From positions 20,552,792 through 20,616,791 of the forward strand of contig ML677333.1 in the NCBI GenBank assembly GCA_007922305.1: DNA of 64,000 bases, in the 5' to 3' direction. Below, piece after piece: positions 44,475 through 56,309 of this stretch. The stretch's first letter is position 1; every line of letters starts with the position of its first letter. The position numbers were made by a program, and so were the translations under genes. Under the pieces are notes generated by a model. The model saw nothing but the letters and a program-made list of their open reading frames with translations, made no database searches and had not been told where the DNA came from. This stretch comes from Dermatemys mawii (Eukaryota > Chordata > Testudines > Dermatemydidae).

Positions 44475-47400
44475 TGAGCAAGGTTACATATCAAGTGACC
44501 TCTTCAAGTAGAGCATATTAAGTTCTATTGCCCTTAGTCATACAATAAGGATATTGATATTTTATTACCTCTACATCCACGACTAAATTGAATTTTAACC
44601 CAAAACTGATCCCTTTAACAAAGCAGGTCTATCTGTTGATTGCCTAGGTAAAATAGGTGTGTTTATGCAAATATGGTCTGCTCCTGTGGTATTTTCCCCT
44701 AGTTCACCAACAGATGATAGGGAAGAGCTCATTCAGCCCCTGATTACAGCTACAAACAGGGTTTTTTTTATCTTGTTGTCATTTTGCTTCCTGTCTGATC
44801 CTGTTTATCCAGAGAATGATTCTACTGCAACTGATATGGTTACAACCTTTGAGACATTGATAGCATCACTCATAACAATAATTATCCAGTTTGGTTTTAC
44901 ATTATTCCATTAAAGCAATGGTTATTTTAAAAGAGAGATTGCTAGATAGGAGATAAATGTGATATGGTTAGACACTTTAATTATGGCTAGATATAGAAAA
45001 TAATACAGTATGAATGGAAATAAATTAAAAATAATATCTCTTTCAGGGGCTGGAGAACCAGAATTAAAGTGTATGACTGTAGGAAGTTGAAGTGATTCAA
45101 GGAAAGCTTAATTATAGTGCACTGTCTTTGATACATACTACTTTTTTTGTTTTGAATTGTCTATTTAAAGACAGATGTCAGATAGGAAAGGAGAGGGAGA
45201 GAGAAGATAAAAGGTTATATTTTAAGCACACCTAACACAATATAGGAACACTCACCACATCACTAACATCTACTTACTCATCTATTGTCTACTAAAATCT
45301 ATTGTCCAATGTAGGCTCTGCTGCTGCCAAAATTGATACTAGTAAAGACCCCTCAGTAAATCATAATATTTAAATGGACAAATTACAGAAAAGGAAAGCT
45401 TTTAACCCTGTTTCCTCTTTAACATCATCTCCAAAAAGGAAAAAACAATTTCCCAGGCTCCCAAAGAGAAAATCTGTAGTTTCAGGCCCTGCAATGCCCA
45501 AAAGTAATGGGATAACATTGAACTTCATTCTCCCATCACAATCACATTACCCTCTTGCTAAGCAGTTTTAAATAGTGTTCCCACTGCTGCTAAAGTAGCC
45601 TCTTATCATTCCACCACTCCATCTTGTAATCTGAAACAACATTTGACACAATTTTACCAGCTGTTAATGCTCTAGAAATACCTTTTAAGTCTTTGAACCA
45701 ATAAATCTATCTTATGGTCAAAGGATGAATTTTTAGAATCAAATGTGTAAAAATCTGGAGGAAGTAGTCAAATCCAATCAGATACTGTGGCTCTAAGGCT
45801 CTTTATTGGTCTCTTGAGAGAAGCCAATATTGTATTTTATGTAGGTCACCAGGAAAGCTCCTGTTCTGCTTCATAAGCACCAAAACCATGAATCTGGTTC
45901 TCTCAGTAACTTGACTCCCATTGATTTCTCCACTGAATCCAGCCACAATCCACCTAGCATAGCAATTTTCTAGAATAATGTATTGCTGCTCTTAAAACAC
46001 AGTTATTTAATTACAGCATCAATACAGACATTAATATGGAAAGTATAAAATTTCTGCTCTAAATCTTCTCACATCCCATTTTTTCTTACTTTGAATTAAC
46101 CAGTGTTAGCATGCACCCTGCCTTTTATCAACCGGTCCAATTTCTGTTAATTTCCCAGTACTTCCATTTTAACATGTCTTTGTACATAAATACTCGCTTT
46201 ATTTAACATTTTCTCCTGTGTTTTACTATCAATATTGCTCTTTGCAGAGATTAAATTCTCAGAATATTTTCCAGTGGGATTGAAAATTATTTACCAGAGC
46301 TCCACTCCAGACAGCTCTAGCTGAATTTAAGTCCTGCCTCTCATGGAGGAACCAGAGTTCCTAATACATTACTGGACTCACTTTGCTTCACCTTTACTAC
46401 TATTTCCCTTGCAAGTTGTTGCCCATTTACTCTTAGAACAATCATCACTTCTCAAAAATCTTTGCCCAATACTTACCTCTAATTTTTCCCACCAGTACAA
46501 GTCAACATCCAGCCAGGGGTTATTTCTAATAAACCTCCTTGTATACTAAACTCTACCTACAATACTTTTGTTTATGCATCATTACAAAAATACTTGCATC
46601 TTTTGATAACTCTTAATGCCCCTCAGGACAAAATGTTTAATACAATTTAAAAACAAAAAACAAACAAAAAAACCCTATATAGCTCCACTTTTCTGAGATG
46701 TTGCTTTCTTTGGTGTGTTTGCTGTTACTTATTTTCTTCTTATTTTCTCCTTTCTTCAAGTAACTTTTTTGCCCTAGAAATTTTTTTTGCAAGATTTTAT
46801 ATAAAGCTTAGAATTCCCAGGATACCCCATTTCTCTCTCAGTTTATAACTCTTAGAATTGCAGCAGAGATATTTTCAGAGATTAGAGATTTATGGAAACT
46901 CCCTTTTTCACCTTTTAAGGTCCTATTTTGTTGTTTCTTCTTTCATAGAACTCTAATTCAACTCAATAGAAAATCTATGTGCAGAATGGCAACAATACTG
47001 GACCAATGCCTTATGGGTAAACTTGGATTTCTTGGGATATATTCAAAATGAGGACAAAGTTTAGACTAGGCAAAGTTTTATTTATGAGTGTGTGAATCCG
47101 CAGACAGTTTCAATTAGCAAAGAAAAGCTTGACCATAAACTTTAGAAAGAAGAAAGTTGGAATTGACTAGGATAATCAACATAGCTGTATATTTTTTCTT
47201 TGTTCGTTATTTCATTTTGAAATGTTAACATATGATTTTTCCACTGAATTATATAGAGAAAAAGTGTATCAAGAGTCTTACTCAAGGAGGGATAGAGGGC
47301 ATTGCTGACAATCCTGGCAGAGTATCATGGGGCAGCTCTGCCCTGAACACCCTTCAGAGACAGAACAGATGCATGCCTGTCTCAGTTTCCTCAGGAACTA

Positions 47401-47530
47401 CAGACAGGCTTTCTTGTCTTAATAATATCCCTCTCTGGAGCCAGTTTATTACCAAAACAGTTCAAATAATCCAAAACAAAGTTTCTCACACCCAGAGTAT
47501 ATAGTCCTTAAAACTCCACATCCTCTGGTC
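44475..47530. other. no gene recognised (3 kb, AT-rich)
   Basis: The most lysine-rich plus frame (45374-45571, SPKRKKQFPRLPKRKS) resembles a basic tail but matches no family I know, and has no splice context. I see no LINE, LTR or DNA-transposon ends in this stretch. An A-rich tract lies at about 46650-46672. Confidence 0.4.
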
Positions 47531-47814
47531 CAGTGGTGGGCAACCTTCAGTGTGTGGGCCGCCAAACAATTTATTTACATTTGCATGGCTGCCTACACTC
47601 CCAGTGGCCACGGTTTGCCATTCCTTGCCAATGGGAGCTGTGGGAAGGGGTGCGGGCTGCAAGGACATGCTAGTCGCCACTTCTCACAGCTCCCATTGGC
47701 CAGGAACAGCGAACTACAACTATTAGGAACTGCAGGAGTCTGTGCAAATGTAAACAAACTGCCCGGAGGCCTGCCAGTGGATTACTCGGACGGGAGGCAG
47801 GTTGCCCACCACTA
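47531..47814. mobile_element. hAT miniature element (284 bp)
   Basis: The ends CAGTGGTGGGCAACCT and AGGTTGCCCACCACTA are inverted repeats. The flanks ctctggtc (47523-47530) and ttctagtc (47815-47822) match 6/8. Internally 'tgccaatgggagctgtggga' and 'acagctcccattggcca' form a second inverted pair. Confidence 0.8.
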
Positions 47815-47824
47815 TTCTAGTCCA

Positions 47825-48184
47825 TGAAAATAACATATATCACACTCCTGCATCTTCCACCACACCTTGGCTCTTCTTCAGTCCTCTCCTGTCCTTTTTA
47901 AAAGGACAGCCAGCCCAACCTTCCAGCTGGACTGCAACCACACTCTTTCCGCTAGGTAGGTACCCCCAGAGCCTCTCATCTGTGAGTTCATCCTCGCTAG
48001 GGGAGCATCCCTCATTTCTGCTGGTCCTCAGACCTCTCTACCCCTCTGGCTCCAGCATGGAGCATCAGCAGGTAAGCCCCTGCCTTCAGCTCTCTCCATC
48101 TAGAAATCAGCAGATAACTCCCTTTGCTGCTCTCTGGTTTTCAGCCACTCCCCAGAACCACCTACAGCTTCCTTCAGAGACCTC
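47825..48184. other. no gene recognised
   Basis: A serine- and leucine-rich plus frame (47802-48221) overlaps the hAT end and is probably chance. Confidence 0.35.
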
Positions 48185-48415
48185 TTACAGACTCCTTTTC
48201 GTTTCAAGTTTGGGATATTAAAGGAATTAGATAAAGAAGCCAGCTGGACTGAAGACCTTGAGGACTTAAATGTGCAAGAAGTTTTGAATTTGTTCAAATC
48301 AGCTATACAAAAACTGTAAGAAATGTGCATCTCAAGCAAAAGAAAAAACTTGTAGGGAAAGGTTCCAGGTCCAGCTGGATGAATAAACACCTCAAAAGGT
48401 TATTAGGAGTAGGCA

Positions 48416-48622
48416 GTGCCTATTTGGAATGGAAAAACAGGGTCAGTCAGAAAAGAAAGCTGCATTATGGAGATTAGGAAATGGAGGAATAAAGTGAGAA
48501 TTGCTAAAAGTCAAGGAGAATTAGCTCTTGCCAAGGAAAATAAAATAAATAAGAAATGGTTTTTTAGTTATATAAATAAAAAGAGAAGACCGCAGGCTGA
48601 GGCTGGGCCGCTATTGCAGTAG
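48416..48622 (+). pseudogene. CR1 ORF2 fragment (between endonuclease and RT)
   Basis: This open stretch reads EIRKWRNKVRIAKSQGELALA, then KENKINKKWFFSYINKKR. This is the CR1 'R.ak...e..la..vk...K.f..yv..k' linker. A stop follows at 48620-48622. Confidence 0.75.
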
Positions 48623-49955
48623 AGATGGAAAGGAGATTAAAGATAATATAGGTATGGCCCAAAAACTAAATGAATATTTGTCCCAGTTTTCAGTAATGAA
48701 GATGATATGGAATATGTGCATGAAGGCAGTCCAGTTGATGGAAATGAGTGTCTAAAAATGGAAATTAGCACTTCCATGGTAGAAGAAAATCTTAGAGTTT
48801 AAAGAGCTCCAGTTGGGGGGCTGGATAATTTCCAATTCAGACTATTGAATGAACTGGCATATGAGATTGCTAGTCCAATAGCAAGGATTTTTAATTAATC
48901 TATCTTTGGGAGTAGTATGAAATGAATGGAGAATGGCTAATGATGTACCTACATGTAAGAAACAGGGCGAAAAAGTGTTCCAGGCAGTGACAGACCTGTT
49001 AGTCTTGCAAGGTTTTGCAGCAGTAATGCAAGGTTTTAGAACAAATTACATGAGAAAGTATTGGTAAAGCAAATGTAATGCAACATGGGTTTACCAAATG
49101 TAGATCACACCAGATTAAACTGATCTTCTTCTCTGAGGAAAAAACCTGATCTTTCCTAGATAAGGCAGCAGATCTAATATATTTGGACTTCAGTAAAGCA
49201 TTTGACCCAGTACCATATGGAGAATTATTAATTAAATTAGGGGAGATGGGGATTAGTACATTAGTAAGATAGGTAAGGATTTGGATAAAGGGAAGGCAAT
49301 GGGTTGTGCTGAAAGGTGAATTATCAGACTGGAGGGAGGTTACTAGTGGAGTGCCTTAAGAATCCATCTTGGTACCAATCTAATTCAATATTTTTATTAA
49401 CGACCTTGGTACAAAAAATAGGAGTGTGCTAATTACATTTTCTGATGATACAAAATTGGGAGGCACTGTCAAGACTGAGGAAGATCAGAATATTATACAG
49501 AACGATTTGGATGACCTTGAAAACAGGAATGACAGAAATGGTACAAAGTGCCATTTAATTCAGTAATAGAAAGTCCAAGGTCATGCACTTAGGGTCTAAT
49601 AATAATTATTGCAAAAAGCTAGGGGTTCATCAGTAGGAAGCAGGAGAGGAGGAGAGAGACGTATGTGTGTGGTTTGATCACAGGATGTCTATGAGCCACC
49701 AATGTGATGTCTGTGAAATAGACAAGTGCGATTTTAGGATGTATTAGGCAAGACATTTCCAGTAGATTAGTATTAATGCCATTGTACAAGGCACTGGTAA
49801 GACCTCATTTGGAATAGTGTGTACAATTCTGGTCACCCATATTCAGGAATAATTAATTTAAACTAGAAAAGGTGAGAAAAGAGCTACTGGGGAACGGAGA
49901 ACCTATCTTATGAGAGGAGACTGTAAGACTTGGCTTCTTTAGTCTAAGGAAAAGA

Positions 49956-50186
49956 ATGAGAGGGGATATGATTCCTTTTTATAAATACATTAGAGGGGTA
50001 AATACCAGGGAAGATGAAGACCTATTTAAGATAAAGGACAAGGTTGGCACAAGAGCAAATAGATATAAACTGGCCATGAACAAATTCAGGTTGGAAATTA
50101 GAAGGTTTCTAACCATCAGAGGGATAAGGTTCTGGAATAGCCTCCCAATAGGTGTTGTGAGGGAAAACAATCTAATTTTAAGATAG
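49956..50186 (+). pseudogene. CR1 ORF2 C-terminal fragment
   Basis: It reads MRGDMIPFYKYIRGVN, then ANRYKLAMNKFRLEIRRFL and GIRFWNSLP, the far C-terminus of CR1 ORF2. It closes with a stop near 50186. Confidence 0.8.
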
Positions 50187-50870
50187 AGTAGGACAAATTT
50201 ATGGGGTGCAGTTGTATGATTGGTTTGCTTGTGAAGGTAGGGGGAAGGATCCAACAGCCCTGGGCTCACTTCCAGTTTATATCTATGTTCCTAAAGCTCA
50301 TGCTTCAGGGTTTCAGCCAGCCACTTACTGGGATCAGGAAGGATTCTCTCCCCCTGACCCCATATAGTCTGGGAGGGTTTTTATCTCCTTCCTCTGAAGC
50401 ATCAGGATGGACACAGCTGTAAATGGGACCCTGGGCAGGGTGGGCCAGGGCTCTGGGTTGGCACTGCGCATTTCTTCTCTCAGGCGCCTGGCTGGCTGGT
50501 TCTTTCTCACATGCTCAGGGTATAGCTGATCACTGTATGTGAGATTGGGAAGGATTTTTCCCCAAGGTCAGATTGGCAGTGACCTTGTGAGTGTTTCACT
50601 TCCTCTAAAATGTCTGAGTGCAGGTTACTTACCAGGATTTTCTGTATACATCTCACTTAATCATTTCCTTGGCATTATCAAGGACACAAGCACCTCCTAT
50701 TCTCTGCCTGTGGCATGTAACAGTTTAGTCTCCCATGGGTTGTATTAGCTTGGTCTCCTTTTGGTGTCAGGTTTAGTGTGCGCGTGCTGGGTGGTGGTGG
50801 TGGCCTGTGAGAGGAGGTCAGACTGGATGATCTAGTTGTCCCTTTTGGTCTTAAACTCTATGACTCCTGA

Positions 50871-52305
50871 TCTCTGGCAGTTCTCACTTGCCAATATCTC
50901 TCTTCTAGGGCCCAGGTTTCCCCTTTGAAGCCCAGCTGGCAGTCAACTGACCAGTTACAAGTGCACTAGCCTCTTCTTTCTTAAAGGACCATTGTCACCC
51001 TTATTGTTTTCTTAATTTGTGTGACCCGCAAATATTATGCTATCATAATTTTGGCAGATCGGTGATATAGCAGGTCTTGACAATGAAGAAACCGTGGCAA
51101 GATGACCCTGGGTAGATGGTGCTGATGGGAAGTGTTTGGAAAAGCTGATTCCAGCAGCGAAGAAAAGAGCTGGTGTGATAGGTTGGAAAAAATATGATAA
51201 ATAATCTTCAGGACAGTAAGGCTTTCGTCCAAGCTTTGTTCGTATATTAGTTTGCGATTTTTCCTGAAAAAAATATCCACCCATGCCAGTAAATCTCCAA
51301 TTCCTTGGAATAGTGAAAACTTCCGGTATTAGCCATCCTTTTCCAACTTTCCTGGGAAACCCTATGATATCTGTCTTTATTACTGCCATGGACTGTGCTG
51401 CTGTTTCCTGTTTTCTTGCTGCTCTATCACTTCTAGTTTCTCACCAACTATAAGCATCTCACCTCATTGTGATGTCTTCATCAGTCCCCTGGAGTCTGGA
51501 TTTAGTCCAGTTGCTAAGTAACCAAATCAGCTCATGTTATTTTCTGCAATTTCTCTCCGTATTTAAATATAAACATAGGTGAATCAACAGAATCCTTATA
51601 TCAGAGGTCTCAAACGCAGTGAGGTGAGTTAGAAATGTCCCAGGGGCATTCACCATAGACGTCATTCTCAGAAGGCTGGTCAGAAAAACAGGGTGACTAT
51701 CCATCCCAATAAATCAGCACTCAACCTGATTTTAAAGTAATCCTACAGTCTTCTCCGACCCAATAAAACCAAAGGCTTTTGCATGAACAGATCTATTGAC
51801 TCAGTGTTCCCCACTATAAGCAATGAGCACTCGGTGAAACCATAGTCCCAAAATGCTTTCAGATTTGATCAAATGTGATGGATACCAGGTGAAGCCGCAA
51901 AAGTGGAGGGCTGAACAGAGGTTGGCATAACTGTGATGGCCATCCAGGGACTTGGGGGGTAGTAGCTGAAAGAAGGTCAGAGTCTTTCCATGCTTTCTCC
52001 GATACCGTTAAATTCCTAAATTAATTCAGCACGCCTTAGGGGCTTCATGCTGTTAAGTTCTGAGCAACACTGTTGCTGCTGCAGTACTGTTACTGTTCTT
52101 GGAGCACTGATGTCAGCCGCTCTAGCAGACAGGTTTATTGTGGACAAAGCACAGTATTAGTGCCCCATAGGAGCTACAGGTACACTAACACATGTATGTC
52201 TAAGACAATGGTACCAGCTCAGTCAGGATGCTGTCCCCTACACTGGCCAACAGTGTCCCTTCTCTGACTTCCACTTTTATACTCAGATACAAACAAGTTA
52301 CACTC
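50871..52305. other. no gene recognised (1.4 kb)
   Basis: Open frames at 51012-51389 (minus) and 52073-52267 (plus) have no motif. I see no repeat ends until the PLE target duplication at 52306. Confidence 0.4.
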
Positions 52306-52317
52306 CTTATGTGGTTA

Positions 52318-52441
52318 AATAACAAAGAGTCCTGTGGCACCTTAAAGAATAACTAAAGTATTAGAGCACAATCAGGCTGAACCAGCTTGTTATCTCTAAT
52401 CAAGGAGGATGAGGTCCGCCTCTAGCAGCTGGTCTGGAGGT
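52318..52441 (-). repeat. inverted terminal segment (pseudo-LTR-like) of the PLE
   Basis: Reverse complement of the plus-strand 3' part of the same insertion. Its outer end is 'aataacaaagag', close to 'aagtgacaaagag', so it lacks the final 34 nt that the right end has. Confidence 0.75.
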
Positions 52442-52724
52442 GAGGGATATCAGGAATGGCAATATACAAAAACCTGTAGGAGAACACTTCAACTTCGCTG
52501 GACACACCATAACAGATATAAAGGTCACCATCTTGCAGCAAAAAAACTTCAAGACCAAACTGCAAAGAGAAACTGCAGAGTTGCAATTCATTTGCAAATT
52601 TGATACCATCAATCGAGGATTGAAAAAAGACTATGAGTGGCTAGTTAACTACAATAGCAGCTTCTCTTCTCTCGGTGTTCACACCTCCAGACCGGCTGCT
52701 AGAGGAACACCTCACCCTCCCTGA
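52442..52724 (+). pseudogene. PLE C-terminal coding fragment after the GIY-YIG domain
   Basis: It reads DIRNGNIQKPVGEHF, then NFKTKLQRETAELQFICKFD and DYEWLVNYNSSFSS, ending just before a stop at 52722-52724. It is the last 90 or so residues of the PLE protein. Confidence 0.8.
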
Positions 52725-52961
52725 TTAGAGATAACAAGCTGGTTCAGCCTGATTGGACTAACCTTGTTATCTCTAACCTGGCCCTTGCCTCTTATTTATT
52801 CCTGCCCCTGGATACTTCCACTGCATGCATCCGATGGAGTGGGTATTAGTCCATGAAAGGTTATGCTCTAATATTTTAGTTAGTCTTTAAGGTGCCACAG
52901 GACTCTTTGTCACTTCTGCAATTCCAGACTAACACGGCTACCTCTGTGACTTATGTGGTTA

Positions 52962-53768
52962 GTTACCAGCCCTACACCTTCCATCTGCTGGTTCAAACAA
53001 AGCATTCTTATCCATTATCCTGTGATTCCATCCTTGTCTTACAAGAGGTCAGTGTGCTCCTAGGAGTACCAGGTTTACAATGGCACCACTGGCACCATGG
53101 TGCTGGGACCAGGCTCCAAAGGAGCCCCAGCCCGGTCCAACCCACTCTGCTTGGGCTGCAGTCCAAGGCCCCGCCAGCTCTTCTCCAGTCCCCGCCTCTT
53201 CCCTCACCTCCTTCCCTGAGTGTTAACTGTTCACGCTCCTCCCGCTCACCACCGAACAGCTGTTTTTCAGAGCTCCTGGAGGGAAGGGGAGGAGTGGGGC
53301 TGCAGCATGCTCAGGGAGGAGGTGGGGACAGGGCCTTGAGAAAGGGGGTGGAATCAGGACAGGGTGGAGCAAAGAGAAAGCCCCTGCACTCCCTCTACAC
53401 ATGCCCTCTCCATCCCTCTACCATGAGCTACTCAGGGTAGGGGGTTGGGACAGGATGGAGCTGGGAGCACAGAGCACCCCCATGACACCAGCCTCCTGCC
53501 CTGACTTCTGCACACATGCACACACACTTCCTCACCCCCACCCTGAGCACCAAACAAAAGCTCCTACACCCTCCTCCCCACACACACGTTCCCACTTCCA
53601 TTCCTCACACCAAACAGGAGCTGCCCCAGGTAAGGATGCCACACCCCAACCTCCTGCCCCAGCCCTGAGCCCCCTCCCACACCCTAAGTTCTGGCCAGAC
53701 CCTGCACCAACATTTTTTTATAAAGGACTCTTATCCAAAGCACTTTACAATAGTTGCTAATGGTACAA
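52962..53768. repeat. GC-rich unclassified repeat
   Basis: 'ggtttacaatggcaccactg' near 53069 begins a C-rich block with long runs of proline-rich spurious frames (52892-53440, 53401-53760). It resembles nonautonomous hAT interiors, but I find no paired ends. The last 50 bp ('aaagcactttacaatagttg') look like an old SINE tail. Confidence 0.35.
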
Positions 53769-53782
53769 ACAATATTTGGAAA

Positions 53783-56063
53783 ATATTTGGCCACAGCGGT
53801 GGTACCCCTAACTCACCCAGCAGTATCGTCAATCTATCCAGCTACACACTCAGCCCGGCAGAAGAGTCTGTCCTATCTCGAGGACTCTCATTCTGCCCCA
53901 CCACCCCCACAAACATGATACAATTCTGTGATGATCTGGAAGCCTATTTTCGCCGTCTCCAACTCAAAGAATACTTTCAAGACTACATAGAACAGTGCAC
54001 TGATACACAGACACCGTCCCACCAGCAGCACAAGAAGAAGAACTCCACATGGACTCCTCCTGAGCGTTGAAATGACAGTCTGGACCTATACATAGAATAC
54101 TTCCGCCGATGTGCACAGGCAGAAATTGTGGAAAAACAACATCGCCAGCCTCACAATCTAAGTCGAGCAGAACGCAATGCTATCCACAGCCTCAGAAACA
54201 ACCCTGACATCATATTCAAAGAGGCTGATAAAGGAGGTGCTGTTGTCATCATGGACATGTCTACCAAAAGGAGGCTACCAGACAACTCTCCAACATCAAT
54301 TTCTACAGGCCACTTCCCTCAGATCCCACTGAAGAATATACAAAGAAATTGCACCGTCTACTCAGGACACTCCCTACACTAACACAGGAACAAATTAACA
54401 TACCCTTAGAACTCCAACCAGGGTTATTCTATCTTTTACCCAAGATCCACAAACCTGGAAATCCTGGACGCCCCATCATCTCAGGCATTGGCACTCTCAC
54501 TGAAGGCCTGTCTGGATGTGTGGACATTGTACTCAGACCCTACGCCACCAGCACTCCCAGCTATCTCTGTGACACCACCGACTTCCTGAGAAAACCAGAA
54601 TGCATTGGTGACCTTCCAGAAAACACCATCCTAGCCACCATGGATGTAGAGGCTCTCTACACAAACATCCCACACAAAGATGGAATACAAGCTGTCAGGA
54701 ATAGTATCCCTGATGATGACACAGCACAAGTGGTTGCTGAGCTCTGTGACTTTATCCTCACACACAATTATTTCAAATTTGGTGACAATATATACCTCCA
54801 GACCAGTGGCACTGCTATGGGCACTCGCATGGCCCCACAGTATGCCAACATCTTTATGGCTGACCTGGAACAACGCCTCCTCAAATCTCGTTCACTCACG
54901 CCCCTCCTCTATCTACGCTACATTGATGACATCTTCATCATCTGGACCCATGGGAAAGAAACTCTGGAGGAATTCCACCATGATTTCAACAGCTTCCACC
55001 CCACCATCCACCTCAGCCTGGTCCAGTCTACACAGGAGGTCCACTTCCTGTACACCACGGTGCAAATTAATGACGGCCACATCAACACCACCCTATACCG
55101 AAAACCTACCGACAGCTATGCTTACCTTCATGCCACCAGCTTCCATCCCGGGTACACCACACGATCCATTGTCTACAGCCAAGCACTGAGGTACAATCGT
55201 ATTTGCTCCAACCCCTCAGACAGAGACCAACACCTACAAGATCTCCACCACGCTTTCTCAAAACTACAATACCCGCACAAGGAAATAAGGACACAGATCA
55301 ACAGAGCCAGACGTGTACCCAGAAGCCTGATGCTGCAAGACAAGCCCAAGAAAGAAAACAACAGACCACCACTGGCCATCACCTACAGTCCTCAGTTAAA
55401 GCCTCTCCAACGCATCATCAGTGATCTACAACTCATCCTGGACAACAATCCCTCACTTTCACAGGCCTTGGGAGGCAGGCCAGTCCTGGCCTACAGACAA
55501 CCTGCCAACCTCAAGCATATTCTCACCAGCAACAGCACACCGCGCCATAATAACTCTAACTCAGGAACCAATCCATGCAACAAACCTCGATGCCAACTCT
55601 GCCCACACATCTACACCAGCAACACCATCACAGGACCAAACCAGATCAGCCACACCATCACTGGTTCATTCACCTGCACATCTACCAATGTAATATACGC
55701 CATTATGTGCCAGCAATGTCCCTCTGCTATGTACATTGGCCAAACTGGACAGTCCCTACGAAAAAGGATAAATGGACACAAATCAGATATCAGGAATGGC
55801 AATATTCAGAAACCTGTAGGAGAGCACTTCAACCTCACTGGACACACCATAAAAGATTTAAAGGTCAGCATTTTGCAGCAAAAAACTTCAAGACCAGACT
55901 GCAAAGAGAGACTGCAGAGCTGCAATTCATTTGCAAATCTGATACAATCAATCAAGGATTGAACAAAGATTACGAGTGGCTAGCTAACTACAAAAGCAGC
56001 TTCTCTTCTCTCGCTATTCACACCTCCAGTTCAGCTGCCAGAGGAACACCTCACCTTCCCTGA
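53783..56063 (+). pseudogene. PLE protein: reverse transcriptase plus GIY-YIG endonuclease
   Basis: PLEs copy their RNA at a nick made by their own GIY-YIG endonuclease. Frame A opens at 53783 (LSSYTLSPAEESVLSRGLSF), has a TGA at 54068-54070, and continues through LSRAERNAIHSLRNNPDIIF and KEADKGGAVVIMD. A frameshift near 54260 moves to the main frame (to 55962). That frame holds LPKIHKPGNPGRPIISGIG, MDVEALYTNIPH, GTRMAPQYANIFM and the RT active site YIDD (54919-54930). A cysteine cluster (NPCNKPRCQLC) and the GIY-YIG core follow (VIYAIMCQQC, MYIGQTGQSLRKRINGHKSD, near 55690-55790). A six-A run at 55880-55885 then shifts the frame; the true end (NFKTRLQRETAELQF) closes at 56063. Confidence 0.9.
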
Positions 56064-56067
56064 TTAG

Positions 56068-56110
56068 AGATAACAAGCTAGTTCAGCCTCATTGGACTAA
56101 CCTTGTTATC
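56068..56110 (+). repeat. inverted arms just after the PLE stop codon
   Basis: 'gagataacaag' and 'cttgttatctc' can pair over about 20 nt. The same pair occurs at 52727-52770. It may be a structured 3' UTR element or simply the element's own signature. Confidence 0.75.
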
Positions 56111-56170
56111 TCCCACCTGGTTCTTGCCTACCTATTTATACCTGCCCCTGGATACTTCCACTGCACGCAT

Positions 56171-56198
56171 CCGACGAAGTGGGTATTAGCCCACGAAA
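56171..56198 (+). ncRNA. hammerhead-like core in the PLE terminus
   Basis: CCGACGA (56171-56177), then a hairpin GTGGGT-atta-GCCCAC (56179-56194), then GAAA (56195-56198). This follows the order CUGANGA, stem II, GAAA of hammerhead ribozymes, with C in place of the usual U at the second core position. Four bases before (gcat) can pair with 'atgc' after the GAAA. Hammerhead motifs are known in PLE terminal repeats. Activity here is doubtful because of the U-to-C change. Confidence 0.45.
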
Positions 56199-56309
56199 GC
56201 TTATGCTCTAAAATTTTAGTTAGTCTTTAAGGTGCCGCAGGACTCTTTGTCACTTCTGCAATTCCAGACTAACACGGCTACCCCTCTGATTCTTGACAAT
56301 ATTTGGAAA

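Larger units (their letters stand above)
48185..50870 (+). mobile_element. CR1 LINE, sense orientation, about 2.7 kb, decayed
   Basis: It begins inside ORF2 between endonuclease and RT, passes the RT core ('ttggacttcagtaaagcatt' with 'tgacccagta', the region around the D..KAFD motif), and continues through the C-terminal RT block to a 3' UTR. It ends near 'gatgatctagttgtcccttt' and 'ctatgact'. Stops and indels are spread throughout. The 5' end and ORF1 are missing. Confidence 0.85.
52318..52949 (+). mobile_element. Penelope-like element, truncated, with inverted 5' segment
   Basis: CTTATGTGGTTA flanks both sides (52306-52317 and 52950-52961), a perfect 12-bp duplication. From 52318 to about 52441 the element is inverted (minus): 'aacaaagagtcctgtggcac' then 'cttgttatctctaatcaagg'. 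From 52442 it reads plus, with the C-terminal coding end (IRNGNIQKPVGEHFNFAGHT), the terminal stem-loop and the tail. The inverted part has an internal deletion near 52373 that removes the stem-loop. In the plus part the run of seven As at 52540-52546 keeps the C-terminal frame open. Confidence 0.85.
53783..56295 (+). mobile_element. Penelope-like retroelement, near full length (2513 bp)
   Basis: The 14-mer acaatatttggaaa lies on both sides (53769-53782 and 56296-56309), the target duplication. The left end starts directly inside the ORF, so the copy is 5' truncated and has no 5' terminal repeat. The right end has 'gataacaagc...cttgttatctc' inverted arms (56068-56110), the 'ccgacgaagtgggtattagc' stem-loop (56171-56198) and the 40-nt tail ending 'ctgattcttg'. 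It encodes one long protein with three lesions. GC and CpG content and the low number of lesions suggest a fairly young copy. Confidence 0.92.

Noticed and set aside
45374..45571. Lysine-rich frame as a LINE ORF1 or gag start
   Set aside because: Short, AT-rich, no neighbouring element ends, and no recognised domain.
54680..55189. 169-codon frame overlapping the PLE reverse transcriptase
   Set aside because: Shadow frame of the real RT frame, without motifs.
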